From contig JAMPIT010000890.1 of the NCBI GenBank assembly GCA_026261815.1, positions 8,400,001 to 8,464,000 on the forward strand: a stretch of 64,000 nt of DNA, written 5' to 3'. The translations under genes and the position numbers were made by a program. Shown one piece after another: positions 1 through 13,700 of the stretch; the first letter of the stretch is position 1; every line of letters starts with the position of its first letter. A model generated the notes under the pieces. That model saw only the letters and a program-made list of their open reading frames with translations, made no database searches and was not told the origin of the DNA. Source of the stretch: Monarcha castaneiventris obscurior. Its lineage: Eukaryota > Chordata > Aves > Passeriformes > Monarchidae.

Positions 1-3000
1 CTGTTGTAGGTGATGGAACATGGCTTTTGTTGCCTTGCACAAAAGCAGGGATGGATCTGGTAATTTCAAAGAGCAGCCAGTACTTTTCAACTTTTAGTAC
101 TTTATACAGCAAAAGCTAAACAAATATAACAATTACTGTCCCCAAATCCAGTTTCTTAGCAGTTTCAAAAAGTTATCACAAAGTGTGTATGGAGTCAAAA
201 CTTGAGAGAATACCCAGCCATTGTACTCCAGATTTCGACCAAGGGCAGTGATGTCCTCGTACGCAGCAAGTTCTGCGGTGCAGGGAGCTGGATGCTTTAA
301 CTTCAGTCTTCCCCTAAACTCAAATCCTTTATTCTTTGGAGAGCCCAAGGACATTCATTCTTTTCATATGAAGCTGAGGAGCATTGTCTTTTCCCTATAC
401 CTAGAGAAGTCCCATTAACACAGAAATAATCAGTTACCTTTGCAAAGCTGGCAGAAATGGGAGGAAAGCAAATCAGCAAGCTGTGTTCTGCTATCCAAAG
501 CTTTCCCTTTCCGTGGCTTTGAAGCATGGGCTGCAGTTAGAGCTAAGGGAGTGTGTGTGAGAGAGAGACAAAGCAAGAACAGAAGGGAAAGCTACACTGC
601 AGCCTCTTAGGAGATAATCCACTTCCTAATCCCAGTGCACCTGAAGGAAATCCTCAGCACTTCAAAGTAAGCTGTGGGGTTAAATGGTCTTGGCATACGT
701 AAATGATATTGATGTGAGTGTCTGATAGGGCACTTTAATAAGTGCTACTGCATCATTCAGCATCTGACACGTTGGGTCTTTTCCACCATAGTGTGTCTTT
801 TCAGAATTATTCTCCTTGGAGTCCTGTTGGTCAGGGCATGCCTTAAACTGAGTGGTGCTGAAAACCTCCCGTAGATGCCAGCAGCAAGGTGTTCTACTCC
901 CCTCTGATGCTTAGTACTCTTCTCCAAAGCCCTTTCAGTGCTCTAAATGGCAGCAGTACCACTCTTTCCTCTGCTATATTTGCCTGTCTGGTGCATGGGA
1001 GAGGGCAGGAGCAGCCAGGAGGTGGGTGAGTTTTGGATAGCAGGGAACTGTGCTGTGAACAGGTTCTGCTGCAGAGACCCCCCATCATTCTGCACTTCTA
1101 CAAGGCTTTGCTTTTCTGGAGCTTCTAAAGGAAGATGATAAGTCTGAGTGACTGCTGGCTAGTTATCTCAAGCCTTTCTAGTTAGAATGAGCACATGAAT
1201 GGTATAGCAGGAAACATATAATCTTTTTTGATGCCTTTCTGGCAGCAGAATGAACAAAATGGCACAAAATATATGCTATTTGGAAGCTGTAGTGATTGGC
1301 TCAAGCATATCCTCTCTAATTTATCCCGATGAATGAATGATTCCCTCCCCCTGCCCCCGTCTATCACTGCAATTTTTGGTGTCCCTATTTGATAAAAGTA
1401 GGAGTGGCAGAGTTCTTTGGAGGTCATACTCCACGGAAGTACTCAAGTAATGAGATAATTTTCAACCAAAATAAATAGGTTTTCAATACCTGATTGGATA
1501 AATAACCTGGCCAGATCTCTTAGCTGACCCCGATCTGCATATGAGGTTGGATTAGACACCTTTTGCTCTCCTTTTCAACCTAAATTACCCTGTGACCTGA
1601 AGTCAAGGAGCTTGTCTGTGACCACACACTAAGCTGTTGGGTGGTAAAAATGCAATGTGAAACAATGGTGTTAGCCCCTTACTACCACTTTTGTGATAAA
1701 GAAGGTGTGAGGTCTCCTACAGAGTCACGGCATCAAGCTGGTGGGAGCTGCAGTAGCTCTCAGATGACTGATTTTTGTCACTGACGCTCTTGGTTTAGAA
1801 ATCAGCTATTCTTTAATCTATGTTTTACTGTTTGTTTCACTTCCTGCCCCTGCCGCCGCCAAACTGGTAGCTGCTTGAAGTCGTGTGCTGAAAATTTCCC
1901 AATTTAAATATCAGCCCCCTTGGGGGTGTTGGGGGGGGGGTGGGAGTAAAGCTCTACAAAATCATCTGCTGCTTTCTTGCGTGTTTTCCCTGTTTCCCCT
2001 ACTTTTCAGGTGTAGCCTCAGATACTTACAACTCTCCAACTTGCTTGTTTGCTTCGGGGGAATTAGAGTCTGTGTGGCTGTTAATTGTATTTTTTCAAGT
2101 ACAGCTCTCAGGTTAGAGGGGAGTGTGGTTGGTTGGCTGTTCAAGGCTTTAAACTCTGGGCAATTTAAAGAAAGAGTCGTGGCAGATGCGCTGTCCATCA
2201 GTGAGATTGTTATTTGCAGGTCTAATGTCATATCCATGTATAACAAGATAGTGATTGACGGGAAAGTTTGTTTTGGAAGGAGCAAAGGTCAAGGTTTCAC
2301 TGACAGCTTAACAATGGAAATATTGCATCATCAGGATATTTTATGGAGTGATACATACATCTACATAAATGTAACATATGATGGTGGAACATTAGTGCAA
2401 GATGAAGCTCCGAGCTAGGATGAAGTTTTGGAATATTTATAAAAACAAATTATCTGTGCTTTATCCATCTTTTTGAGGAATAAACTCAAAGTATCTGTGG
2501 GTATGGCTTGTGCAATGAATTTGACCCATATCACATGGAAGAGCCTTCACTGCAGAGCACTGTGGTTGAGTGGACAAGACGTTAATTGACTTTGTCAGTG
2601 ACTTCCTTGGGGGACCTTGAACAAATGATTGCACCTGTGCATCACTTTCCCCTCCATTTAAAAGGGAGAAAGCATTTTGTCTGTCTTGAGTTTTAGGTAT
2701 GAAAACTCCTGAAGCCCTCTTGGCTATAAAAGAATTAGTTTAAAAAACCTGAAAGACACATAAAAGATAACAACTGAAAAGACATGTTCAGAGTATTTGT
2801 CCTTCTGGAAGAAGGAATTTCCCAACTCCTCTCCTCTGGTTTTCTTTTCCTCCTCTTTAATTTCTTTTTTTTTTTTTTTTAATTTTCTCTACTGTACTTC
2901 ATTGGGTGAGCTCACTTCCTCTTGTCCCAGCCTGATCCTCAATTAATCATAATTTCTTGACTTAACCTATGAAAAGGATTTTTGCATTTAATGTACATTA

Positions 3001-6000
3001 AACTAAAGCAGAGACTAAGGGGGTTATTTATTGCTATCATGTTGAGATTTGAGCTACTTTTTCCTCTGTTTTCTCCTGTTCCATAGTATCCAAGACTCCC
3101 TTTCCCCAGTCTCTGCCCCAGAATAGTTACTTATTTTTTGGTTTCTCTTTCTGCAGTGCAACCTGCCAGTAGTGATCTTCACTAGTGCCCGTGCTATAAA
3201 CCCAAAGAGGCCAAACCAAATAAACTGACAAAATAAAAATTCAAAGCAGATCGCCAAACACCTTCCTCACACGCAGCCTAAGTGTTTAGTTAACATTTGA
3301 ATTAGGCAGTGAAGGTCAACAAATTCAGGCCCTGCTGGAGCACGTGGGTCACTGGGAGCTGTGGCTGAGAGCTCTCCCTGCTGCCCCATCCCTTTGTTCA
3401 CACATGAGGATCTCACAAAAGGCGTCATCTCCTCCGCATCAGGTTTCTTTTCCCGGCCTCTCCACCACCATGGTTACCCATGCTCTTCAACCACTCGTAT
3501 GAGTACTCTTCTCCAGTGTTCAGGGTCCTTTTCCATGCTGGATGATAATGCTTGTGTTTTCCCACACCTGGAAAATGCCAGAACCAAAGGTGCCTTATTT
3601 TTTCATGCCATGAAACAGCAGGAGAAAGCATGATTATGAAAGACAAGCAATGATAATACAATGAAGTAGCTTCCAGGCAGTATTACTCATCAAAGTAATT
3701 AATTACTTGAATAATGTATGGATTTTAATTTTTAAAACCTTAAACTCAGTACCAATCTTTTTTTTTTTAACCTAAAAAACATAATCATCTAATCTAGTTG
3801 AAATTAAAAAACTATCACATTGCTAGCAGGAATAACAATTTTTGCACTGAGTAATTCAGCATTGTAAGTTATTAATCTTTTACTAGCAGTTCTTTATTTC
3901 TCACTGTACTTGCAAGTACTAGCACTTCTGTTCTGTATAAGCAGAAAAAGACAGAAGAAAAAAGCAGGCAAGTTGTACTATTCATGCCTGATGGTGATGC
4001 AGGCAAAGTTGGGCACAAGCTGTTATTCCCCTCCCCTTGGCAAGAAATTCTGATGATTTAAGTTTTTTAAGGTCTCATATCTTCATTAATACTTCCCATA
4101 GTATTTTTTATGGCATTCTCTGAAATTAAAATCTAATCCCACAATGTGTGCCTCCAAACCAGAATACCCTGCTTCACCATACTGGCTGGGGTTCTTCAAT
4201 TAAGGTTCCTGTTGGAAATTTCCCTTGTGGTGGAGCTGCCCCATCCCAAGCGTGCTGACCTGCAAATGCTGTTCTGGGCTTTTGTGAGAGCAACTCTCTC
4301 TCTCTGCAGAAATGCACTTGAGGAAGGAGAAGCAACACAAAACCTACGCCCAGACCAAGAACGAAGGTTCACATTGGAAAGCTTAGTAAGTGCACCTCCC
4401 AGGAGACTCTAGTTTACTCAGTAAGGCTTCCTTTAGCACCTTGAGCCACCTACAGCATCTGCCACGTACAATTCTTCCATCTCCAAATGACAACGTATTT
4501 ACTTTGGATTTTGTAAACCATATAAATAAATAGTGGTTGGAATCTTATCTAGTTAAAACTTTTTATGGGCGAACAAGGGACAAACAATGCCAGTAAGGCT
4601 CCTGTCCACCCAATTCACCCAAACTGACCTTTGAGATGATTGCTTTTACCCACTGTAATTTGATGTTCTCATCTGCCTGGCTTTGTAAAGCACCAGTGTT
4701 ACCTGTCTGAGAGGGAGTATGGTCTTTGTATGCTGCTGTTCAGGGCACACTTGAGGACACAGAGGGATTCTAGTGACCAGCTTGTTGCCAAATCCCCTCT
4801 GGTGCAGAGCTGTCACAGGTGCAGTGTGTGCCCACAGAGGTGCTGGGCAGTGCTGTCACACTGAATGTTCCAGCAGACTGCCAGCCTCCTGCACAGCCCT
4901 CAGCATGTCCCACAGAGTTTGCCTGTTGGGATGGCAGGCCAGCAACAGGTTGCCTTTCCAGCAGTAGCCTACATTTTAGGCAGTGTTGGTTGATTAATGT
5001 GTCCAGTTCTGGCCCTTAATACAAGAGGGTACACGCTGGGGGAGTCTATTTTGAGAGCAGAGATCCAGCAACTCTCAGATGTGGCAGTGGTCAGCAGAGA
5101 CATTGTCTTGCAGCTTTCTTCAGGTGTCTCAGAAAACACCGGAGCAAAATGCTTCCCTTTGCTTGCTTTTTCCAAGTCCTGGCTCCCTGTTTTTATGACC
5201 AGCATTCGGCTGAAGCCTGAGCTGCTGAGACAGGCTGGGGAGCAGGCAGGTGTGTGATGCTGGCTGCAGGCAGTGTTAACCAGGTTTTGAGCAACATAAC
5301 TCTGTTACTTTTAAAGATGTTTTTCTTTAACCTTGTAGAAATTGCTTTGTTTTGTTCTGGTTTTTGGTTTGTTTGGGGTTTTTTTATTTTTCAGTGTTCT
5401 ACTCCAGTGCGGCTTCGCTGCACAGCCCTTCATATAGGTGCTGCTACATCCCTATAAATATGCTTTATTCCCCTTCCAGTGTAAGAGCAGAAAAAGCTGG
5501 GAAAGCACAGGCCCAGTGCCGTTGTTAGGCTGCCCAGCTGCACTGGGGCGAGGGCAGCCCCACATCTGTTGTGTGCCAGGGGGATGCGCTGCCAGAAACC
5601 AGAGCTCAGTCCTCTGCCAAGAGGAGCAGGGCCAGCACGCCGTGAGCCAGGGCTATTCTGTGAGCTCACACAGGCAGAGAAAGCTGACAGGCAGTTCTAA
5701 TCCACTCTGCTGGTACCCGTAGATGACAGAGCATCAGTGCAGGAAGGAAAAAAACCCTAATAATTGAAGTCACACACCACGCGGCAGGGTTGGCTCCTGA
5801 GAAAATGACAAGGAAGGGCTCAGTCAGGACCACCTGAGCATGTGCCTGTCAAATGTCAGCAAATGTTGCCTGTATTTATATTTATGTTATTTCCCCTCTG
5901 CAGAGGGAGGTGATATGCCCTGAAGTGGTGTATGTTACAGATACAATGTAGGAAGACACACAGCCCACTCCAGGGATGTATTAACATGTTTGTCGTGGGT

Positions 6001-7657
6001 TTTCTTTAATTTTATCATATAGGAGCAGGCATGAACCTCATGTCTATGCTTCTGAAGTGTTTATTCACTTTCAGGAACTGTCTTAGATTAAATTTATGAG
6101 GCAATACTACATTGGTACTGCACTGGTGTCACTGCAGATGTTTTTTGGTGACAAGTGAGGGGACAAAGTGGAAGGAATATAAAGGTCAAATGTAAGTGCT
6201 TTGGCTAAGTGACTGCCACTTACTATGTGTCTGCATTATCCCAGGCAGTATGGGCCCTGACCCAGCTGGCTTCAGCTATTAAACCATAATATTTAATAAA
6301 AATCACTGTGATCTGAGGTTTGCTGTTGCAGTGCCCACTGTCTGCTGGCACAAGCTTTGAAGGAGCACAAGGGAAGGCTTTCTATCAAACACACTCGCGC
6401 CCAAGTTCAAATTTACCATTTTTATCTTCAAAGCCCAACCCAAAGTAGGAAAGGGACTGCCTCACGCCTGGGAGATCATGACCTCCATGACAGCTACATG
6501 CTTCCAAAACAATGGATCTGTCAGCCACAACAGAGAGACTTGGAAGTGTGGGAGACAAAGATCTCTAGGCAACTTGGCCCACGATTATGGAATGCCTGGA
6601 GGAGATCAAAACCACCACAAAACTTGCCACCTTCAAATCAAATTTAAAGACCATGTCTTTTTATTTGTGCTTCCCCCCAGTACACCAGCCCCTCAGAGAA
6701 AAGAAGAAAGTCGGTGTAAAAACACGTGCTTGTAGGGGTGTGGAGGCAGGAGGTAAGATGGAAATGTGGATCCCTTTAGCTGTTTACTCGCACAGGAGGT
6801 GCTTGGGGTCAGTGAGGAAGAGCCTGGTATAAGTGTTCTGACACCTGAGCATAGCTGGAAATATTGTTGGAACTTACTACAGTGATACTTAGTCTGCTTT
6901 ACAACGTTCTCTACAGAGCCCTGTATCCAGATCCTCGTGCAACTACCTTAGGGGACAGATACTGAGTGTAAGTTGAGACTGAAAATGGAGCCAGTTTTGA
7001 AATACATGCCTGGAAAAAGCTGACAACCAAGAGAATACCCCTACTCAGTTTCAAGTCTCTGCTTCTAAGGGTGTATGTGGTTAAATAGGAACAGGCATAG
7101 GCCTTATATCCACATTTCTGAATGCTTCCCAGGAGGTCCACTCTCATGGACACTTGACATTTCTCCTACATAAATTAAATTGAAGTGATGTCTATGAAAT
7201 TTAGGATTAGAGGCATCACCCAGTGTCTCTCAAAGGTCCTGGCATTTTGTTGGTATTAGTAAGTATTTCTGATATGAAATAGTGGGAAGAGCAATGTTGT
7301 GTATATAAGAAATAACATTATATGTGGAGATGTTCCAGGAAATTAATTGATTTTTTTTTTTTGTAGTAGAAGAATAAGTAAAGAACTGTGATATACCTCA
7401 GCAAGTGACTATCTTACTGGTCCAACCAGTCCTCTATTTCCTATACAATCCTCTCATATTTAAAATGTGTATCCTTCTTCAATATGTTTTGAGTGGCTTA
7501 TCTATGTTTCATAAGCCTTATTTATTTGTTCTTTTTGACATTACCCAGAAACTTTATTTTGCTTGCATATTTAATGTGTTCTGAAAATAGATCCAGAGAG
7601 CCATTAGAATTATTTCACCTTATTCTTTTTGTTTGCACTTTTTGATTAAACATTGTA
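1..7657. other. Intergenic, no supportable gene
   Basis: AT-rich single-copy-looking DNA. It contains a G-run stretch (about 1919-1944, five Gs then ten Gs then GGG) and homopolymer T runs (for example 2866-2880). Open frames up to 177 codons (1885-2418) lack an ATG start or any recognisable protein. No RNA gene or clear transposon is seen. Confidence 0.7.
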
Positions 7658-7735
7658 TTCACGGAACCATAGAAAGGAATCATAGGATCATTTAGTCTGG
7701 AAAAGACCCTTGAGATCATAGAGTCCAAACACAAA
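7658..7735 (-). mobile_element. Short CR1 3'-end fragment
   Basis: The + strand reads CACGGAACCATAGAAAGGAA, TCATAGGATCATTTAGTCTG, GAAAAGACCCTTGAGATCAT and AGAGTCCAAAC. This is the reverse complement of the avian CR1 terminus (GGACTC-ATGATCT-AAAGGTCTTTTCC-AATGATTCTATGATTCT). Only the last 75-80 bp are clear. Sequence to about 7790 may be a more decayed continuation. Confidence 0.88.
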
Positions 7736-10700
7736 CTCTCAGAAACTCTCAGTCAACATAAACTCATTAAACAAGCATTCAGAGACAGCTTGTTGTTTCA
7801 TTATGAACTAGAATTAATCATATATATAACATCTAACAGTAATACCAGTAGTTCACATTTTATCCCAAACCTAACAGCTACCATGTACATTTTCCTGTGG
7901 CTGCAGCAGTAGAAAGTCCTTTGGTCCCAATCCTTTGCTGAGCAGTGTATTTGTTACTTTCCTCTGAGCCCCAATCCCTTTAGTAACCATGTTTGGAAAA
8001 GCTTGGCAGATGCCTGAAAGTGACTGGGAGATGCACTGAAGCCTGAGAATGAAGAGGGCATTTTGTAGAGATGTAAATGCAAATACAAGCATCTCTTTGA
8101 GCAAAAAACATTGACTGAAGATGGGTGTCCTGTACATGAGATTAGGAAGAGGGTGTTGCAGGAACAGTTCAGATTAGTAGTGGGAAAGGGGGAGGGAAAA
8201 GAAAAGAAACCACCCTGTCTAGAGACCCCTGCAATCCTTGGTTGCCTCCTCTGGACCATCAATATCCACCTCCTGGCTTCTCCAGGACACTTGCTCTGGC
8301 CCATTCTCCAGAGCTGTCCGGATTCATCCAGCTGGACCTGTAGCCTCAGCTGCTCACTTCTCCAAGTGAAAACATTCTCTCATGTCAGAGCAGCTGTTTG
8401 CTTGCTTGTAGGAAATAAAGGCTGCTCAAGGTCTCATGCTCGAGACAGAGTACTAAACTGAAGTACTAAACTAGTACAGATCCACAGTTGTATTAAGAGA
8501 ACAGCTTCATTTGCCTACAGATTTGCACGTTCTTGGAGCTCCTATAGCATGCTACCAGCTAGCAGTAATTTTGTCCAATTAAACTCTTCTCCAGGACCAT
8601 GCCCTTTGGTGACATCCTGAACAATTTCCTCTACTGCAAACTGTAGTAACACCATTGTATACAATTCCGTTTCAGAGGACTTGGTAGTAAATTTGCAGGA
8701 GATGCACTGCAGAATGGGAGTAGCATTTGCCACAGTTGTGGTGCGTGAATTTCTAGCAAGGCAATCACCTTTGAAGACACAGGAGGCAGAGGTGACTTGC
8801 TGCATATCAATTCTACACTGATCTATGGAGATAGCCCTTTCTATCTTTCTGATTTTTTTTTTTTTGTTTTTCTCTTAGACTGCAGCTAAATTAGTACCTT
8901 CCTCAAAGAGAATTCTTGGTTATTGAGAAAAATGATTTTTTAAATAGCTGGGAATAGAAAATAATAGTGAATATGTCACACAGGTAAACTGTTTATGATG
9001 TCCACCAGCCACCACACTGTTTGCCCCTCTCTCACCAGCAGTCTGCAGGGTGCTTTGCTGAACTAGAGACAAATCTCAGGATTTTCAGCTACATAGAAAG
9101 TACTAAATCACCAAAATCAGTTTGTAGTCAGTTCTTTACCTGACAGATCTCTTTAATTAAAGATTTAACCGTGTGCAGACATCATACCTGTGAAACTTTT
9201 GTCTATAGAAAGACACCAGATTTTTCCAGCCTATTCCTGATCTTTGTATTCCCGTGGGCAATTCTGGATTGAGTTCACCAGCTGGGCTTCAATAGTTCTG
9301 TATCAGAATAAAGGCGTTTCTCTGTATGGGGGTGGCAGAAGCAGGTCTCCCTCTACATACGAACAGCAATCCTTCCCTGTTAATCCTCTCTGTGTGGCTA
9401 ATCCCACTCCAGGTGTAGGTGGTGGCCAGGCACCAGAGCTGGTGGACCACTGGCAGATTTTTTGCTTGTTTTCCTGGTTTTGCTGCATGGTGTTTTCTTC
9501 TTCCAGAGGAAAATAGATTCCCGTCAGGTCTGGAATGCCTACTTTGTACGATGACAGCCTTCTCTCCTTTTTATCTCTGAAGAGTCCCAGAGCGAGGGAA
9601 TTGTTTGGATGCACAAAGAATTTCTTTTACAGAAGAGAAATGCTTTTGCTTGTAGGCTGTGATGCAATTCAGCTTTCTGCAGTATTAGTTTCCACTCCTT
9701 TTGTTTTTCACTGTCAGCAAGTGTTACTGTGTATACTACACCACATTTTCCTGTCTGCTGTGACTAAGGATTTCTGTGTTGGCCGAGGATGGAAATAATA
9801 GTAAAAAAGGTCTTGGTGGCCGTGGGTCTTGTTCTTTTCAAAAAGCCCACTCCCATGGCAACGAGGCCTATTAGAAGGTAGCAGTCTTGTCACCACAACT
9901 TTAAGTCCTAATAATTCAACCAAAAAGATAAAACGAAATGTGGCAACTTTATCTTGCTCAATCTCTTACATAAAGTCATTTCTCAGAAACTTGATCAGTG
10001 GTAGAGACAACAAGCATTTAAAGGGGAGAGGCTTTGAGAGGGGAAAAATCCATTCACATCTGAGTTTTGAAAGATGAGTGAAAGATGGAAGAAAACATGA
10101 TATTACAGCAATCTTGTTGCTTCTCTTGCACAGTGAACAATTGAGCCAAAGTTTAGGATTTTGAGATTTTTGTGATTAATAGGCCAGCTGGAGATTAGAA
10201 ATTTACCTCCTATGTGAAATAACATTTGCTTTATGAAATAATTATTGATTGCAAAAACCACTGCCAAAACAAACAAAGAAGGAAAATGAAAAAAAAAATA
10301 GTAGAAATACTTTTGCTTAAAGAAGTTATATCTCGTTCAAAGATCATTTTTAAAAGTAGCCTATACTCAAAAAGCATATTGGTTCCTGTGGACCAGCAAC
10401 AGAATTTGTGGTGTCTGTCACCTGTCCTGGCTTCAGAGTAATTGTGGGAAGGTAACTGACAGCGTGGGTTGGCTTTAGGAGTTGAGGAAAGATGTATCTA
10501 TTTTTTGTAAGTGGCTCTTGTCTGTATATTTGTATGTAGTAAAGAATTCTGCCCCTGTCACAATGACAAGTCTGGATATTACCATGGTTCAAGGTGGTTT
10601 GAGCTGAATGGAAGTCTGGATGGGGCACTGCTTCCAAAAAGATATACTGGAATTTAACTTCTGGTGTGAAACCCATGACAGGCCGCCTACAGAGCTGTTG

Positions 10701-13700
10701 GGAGTTAAGTGTGTGGGGTGTTTTGGGAATCAGGGTGGGACTTGCTCGTCCCAGGTGGGGAAGAAACTCCCCACACAGCCAACAGCTCATCTGTGAGAGG
10801 CTGGCAGAGCCAGTGCTTCAAAAGTTTGGTTGATAAACCAAGGGACAAACCTGAGTGGGAATCCCACAGGAGAGCTGTGGCTTGTCTTTCAAAATGACTG
10901 AGAGATGCACACAAAAGGAACTGTCTTTTTTTCACTGTCTTAAAAAGGGAAAGAAATTGTGACCACTCAGGTAAACAAATCCTAACGTGTTCCTGATACG
11001 GAAAAGAAGGTAGCAGGTAATAAAAATAATTACAAAGCCAAAAAGCTTTCCTCTTTTTTCTCTGAAGCTCTCCTTTTTGGTACTGGGCACATCCTTGCAT
11101 GAGGCCACGTTATTCTGGGACTGGATCTCCTTTCAGAGATAAGGGCAGAGTAATTTGTTTCCTTTTGACGGGAACATGGGTAAAAACATTCTTTGCCAGT
11201 ACTTAGATCTTTCTTTGTTCTTTTGTTGGTATAATCAGAAAAAGGACTAAAGGACCTTTTAGTCAATAATAAAAAAGTGCCAGCTTCTGAAGTTCAGTTT
11301 CTCTTCCCTTGTGAGGGTAATATCATTGACAGTATTTTGTGTTTTAATGATCACTAATTTCAGTGCCTTCATGGAATACGAGCCTAGGTCAAGTCCTTTC
11401 ATAAATGAGCAGACAGCTTCAAACTTGGCTATTCTAGTGATATGGATAAGCTTCTATTTTCACCAGTTATTTCTGATCATTTATTCTGGACATTAATTAC
11501 TGCATACCAAACATCCACATACCTGTTAATATCTGATTTTCAGTAAATTTGTGTCAAGTACCAGATTTGATACCTGCGTCTATTTACTCCAGTGACTCAA
11601 GTGAAAAGCTCACCTCTGTGAGAAAAATCAGATTAAGTTTTGCACTGGGGAATGGATTTCTTTGACCCTAAACAATGTTGACGCTGGCATGACTTTAGAG
11701 GTTGTGTTCCTGAGTCAGGCTGACGTGTGTGCCTGCAGAGAAACTTCTAACACTTTTTGATATGTGGCATAGGGTTGTTTTTCTCATTTTCTACTTTGCT
11801 TTCCTGCTGTCAGTGGGTAGTGAACTGCTCCTTTAGATTGAATGTCTTGTATGGAGTGGTTAAAAATGTGTTTGCTAGTGCGAAAAGAGCAGGAAGATAA
11901 ATACAGGGCACAGGACTCCTGTTTGCGGTAGATTCTCTTTAAGCTGCATTGGTAAAAGTTGAGCTAACATATTTGGGCACCAGCTCAAAAAAACACCTAG
12001 TTTGAGTAGCTGTATATATTGCACAGAATAAAAAACTAAACTAGTTTAGAAAAGATTTGTAGTAGTTTAGAAAAATAGTCAAAACAATGAAATTGAATTT
12101 GTTAAAGGTGTAGGGTTGTTTTAAGAGACAGCTAAGGGAATGATGGAAAGACACAGAATCCTTGTTTTGTAGTCATTTCTAACATCAAAATTCTTCATGC
12201 CTGGACTACAGCTTTCCAGTCATGGCATTTTGCCCAAAGGGTTTACAAAGTTTTTGTAATGTTATTTATCGGAGCAGAGCAGTGGAAGAGTTACAGTGTG
12301 TGAAAAGGAAAGCAAATTTAGCAAATGCAAGGCTTTTGTTGTTTTCTTGCCTTGTGCAGGGGTGTAGAAAACAAAAGGAAAATTACTGAGAACTGCTGTG
12401 CTTATTACAGAACGATAGGGCTGGTACCTGGTGAAATAATGCAGGTGGGGAAGAACATTTTGGCCAGCTCCTGACCTTCTGGCTGCCCCCCAGCCCCAGG
12501 GGTAGTGCTGAGGTGTGTGCTGACCTCGTGTGTATGGCCTCCCCTGGCACAATCCATGTGGCACCCTGTGGATATCGCACCAGATATACACTCACATGTT
12601 TCTGCTTGGGAAATCTCAGAAACTGATAAGCTCTCAGGACAGGAAAGAAAACCAAGCTGTTGTTTAGAGTAATGTGAGCTGCTCCTGGCTAGGGCACTTT
12701 TGTAAAATGGCACAGAAATCTGCATGTGAATTTTTGTGTTTAGTAGTGATGGGGAAAATGCTGGCTTGCTGAAGGCTGGGCTATTTATAAACAGATTAGG
12801 AATCAGGGATTTAGAAGGCTGTAAAAATTATTTTCTGCCCTGCATAGGTGTACAAATTGAGGTAAAGGATTTTAACCCAGGTCATTAAGTCACTTGGGCA
12901 GCAAACCTGAACAGGACTCCTCCATCAGCACTGCACGCCACCTTCCACCAAGTTCTCTGGTATTTCCTTATACATTATTCTTTTGTGGGCTTTGTTGTTG
13001 TTTTTCCAAACTCAGCAGGAGATCACATAAATACAAACGCCCATGCACAAGGTATGACTTGAGTTACCGTCGCACCCTGGAGAGTAATATTCCTTGCTGG
13101 TTTTACATGTCCCTTCTCTGTGAGTGTTTCCACGTGATGCTGCTCCAACAGAGCACCCAGGAGGCAGGAACAATGTCCCTCTATACGCCGCCGGGCCCGC
13201 ATTGTTCCGCGCAGGGCCCGCTGATGAACGTGAGATGGCAAAGTCATCGTCATTAGGCGGAATTTAATAGCGAATCAAAGTTCGAGGGGAGAATAGGCCG
13301 ATCTCAGCTTTAGCCTCCCTTGGGTCCTGCTGAAAGATTAGAGGGAAAGAGCAGGGCCTTGCTAAGTTGAATGTATCAGATTGTTTTTCAGCAATAGTTG
13401 TGCCTGTTGTAAACCCCTGAGAAACACCCAGTTTAACTCTTCGGAAAAACACGTCCCACAAAGTCTGGGGAAGGGGGTGAAAGGACATGGAACAAAGGGA
13501 AAGATGATGTTTGATTTTATTTCTCTGCTACTCATTGGAGAAAGAATAATTTCATGGTCCAGAAATTCTAGTTTGTATAAATTAAGCTACGATCTTCCTT
13601 AAGAGGCGACATCTCTAAGCTTTAGCGTGTGTATGTGACCCAAAGGAGCCAGGCTCTGGGAAGACTCAGAGTACAATTTTCCTTGTTTTCAGTGTACTTT

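Noticed and set aside
133..354. 73-codon minus-strand frame with a protein-like texture (EYNGWVFSQVLTPYTLCDNF)
   Set aside because: I could not place it in any family and saw no promoter, splice sites or paralogous frame. A protein search would decide.
1885..2418. 177-codon open frame on the + strand
   Set aside because: It begins at GTG, has no ATG context, no recognisable domain and overlaps a minus-strand frame. One or so frame of this length is expected by chance in 64 kb.
10350..10790. 146-codon minus-strand frame
   Set aside because: No recognisable motif, no plausible start context, and a lower-level overlap with + strand frames; consistent with chance.
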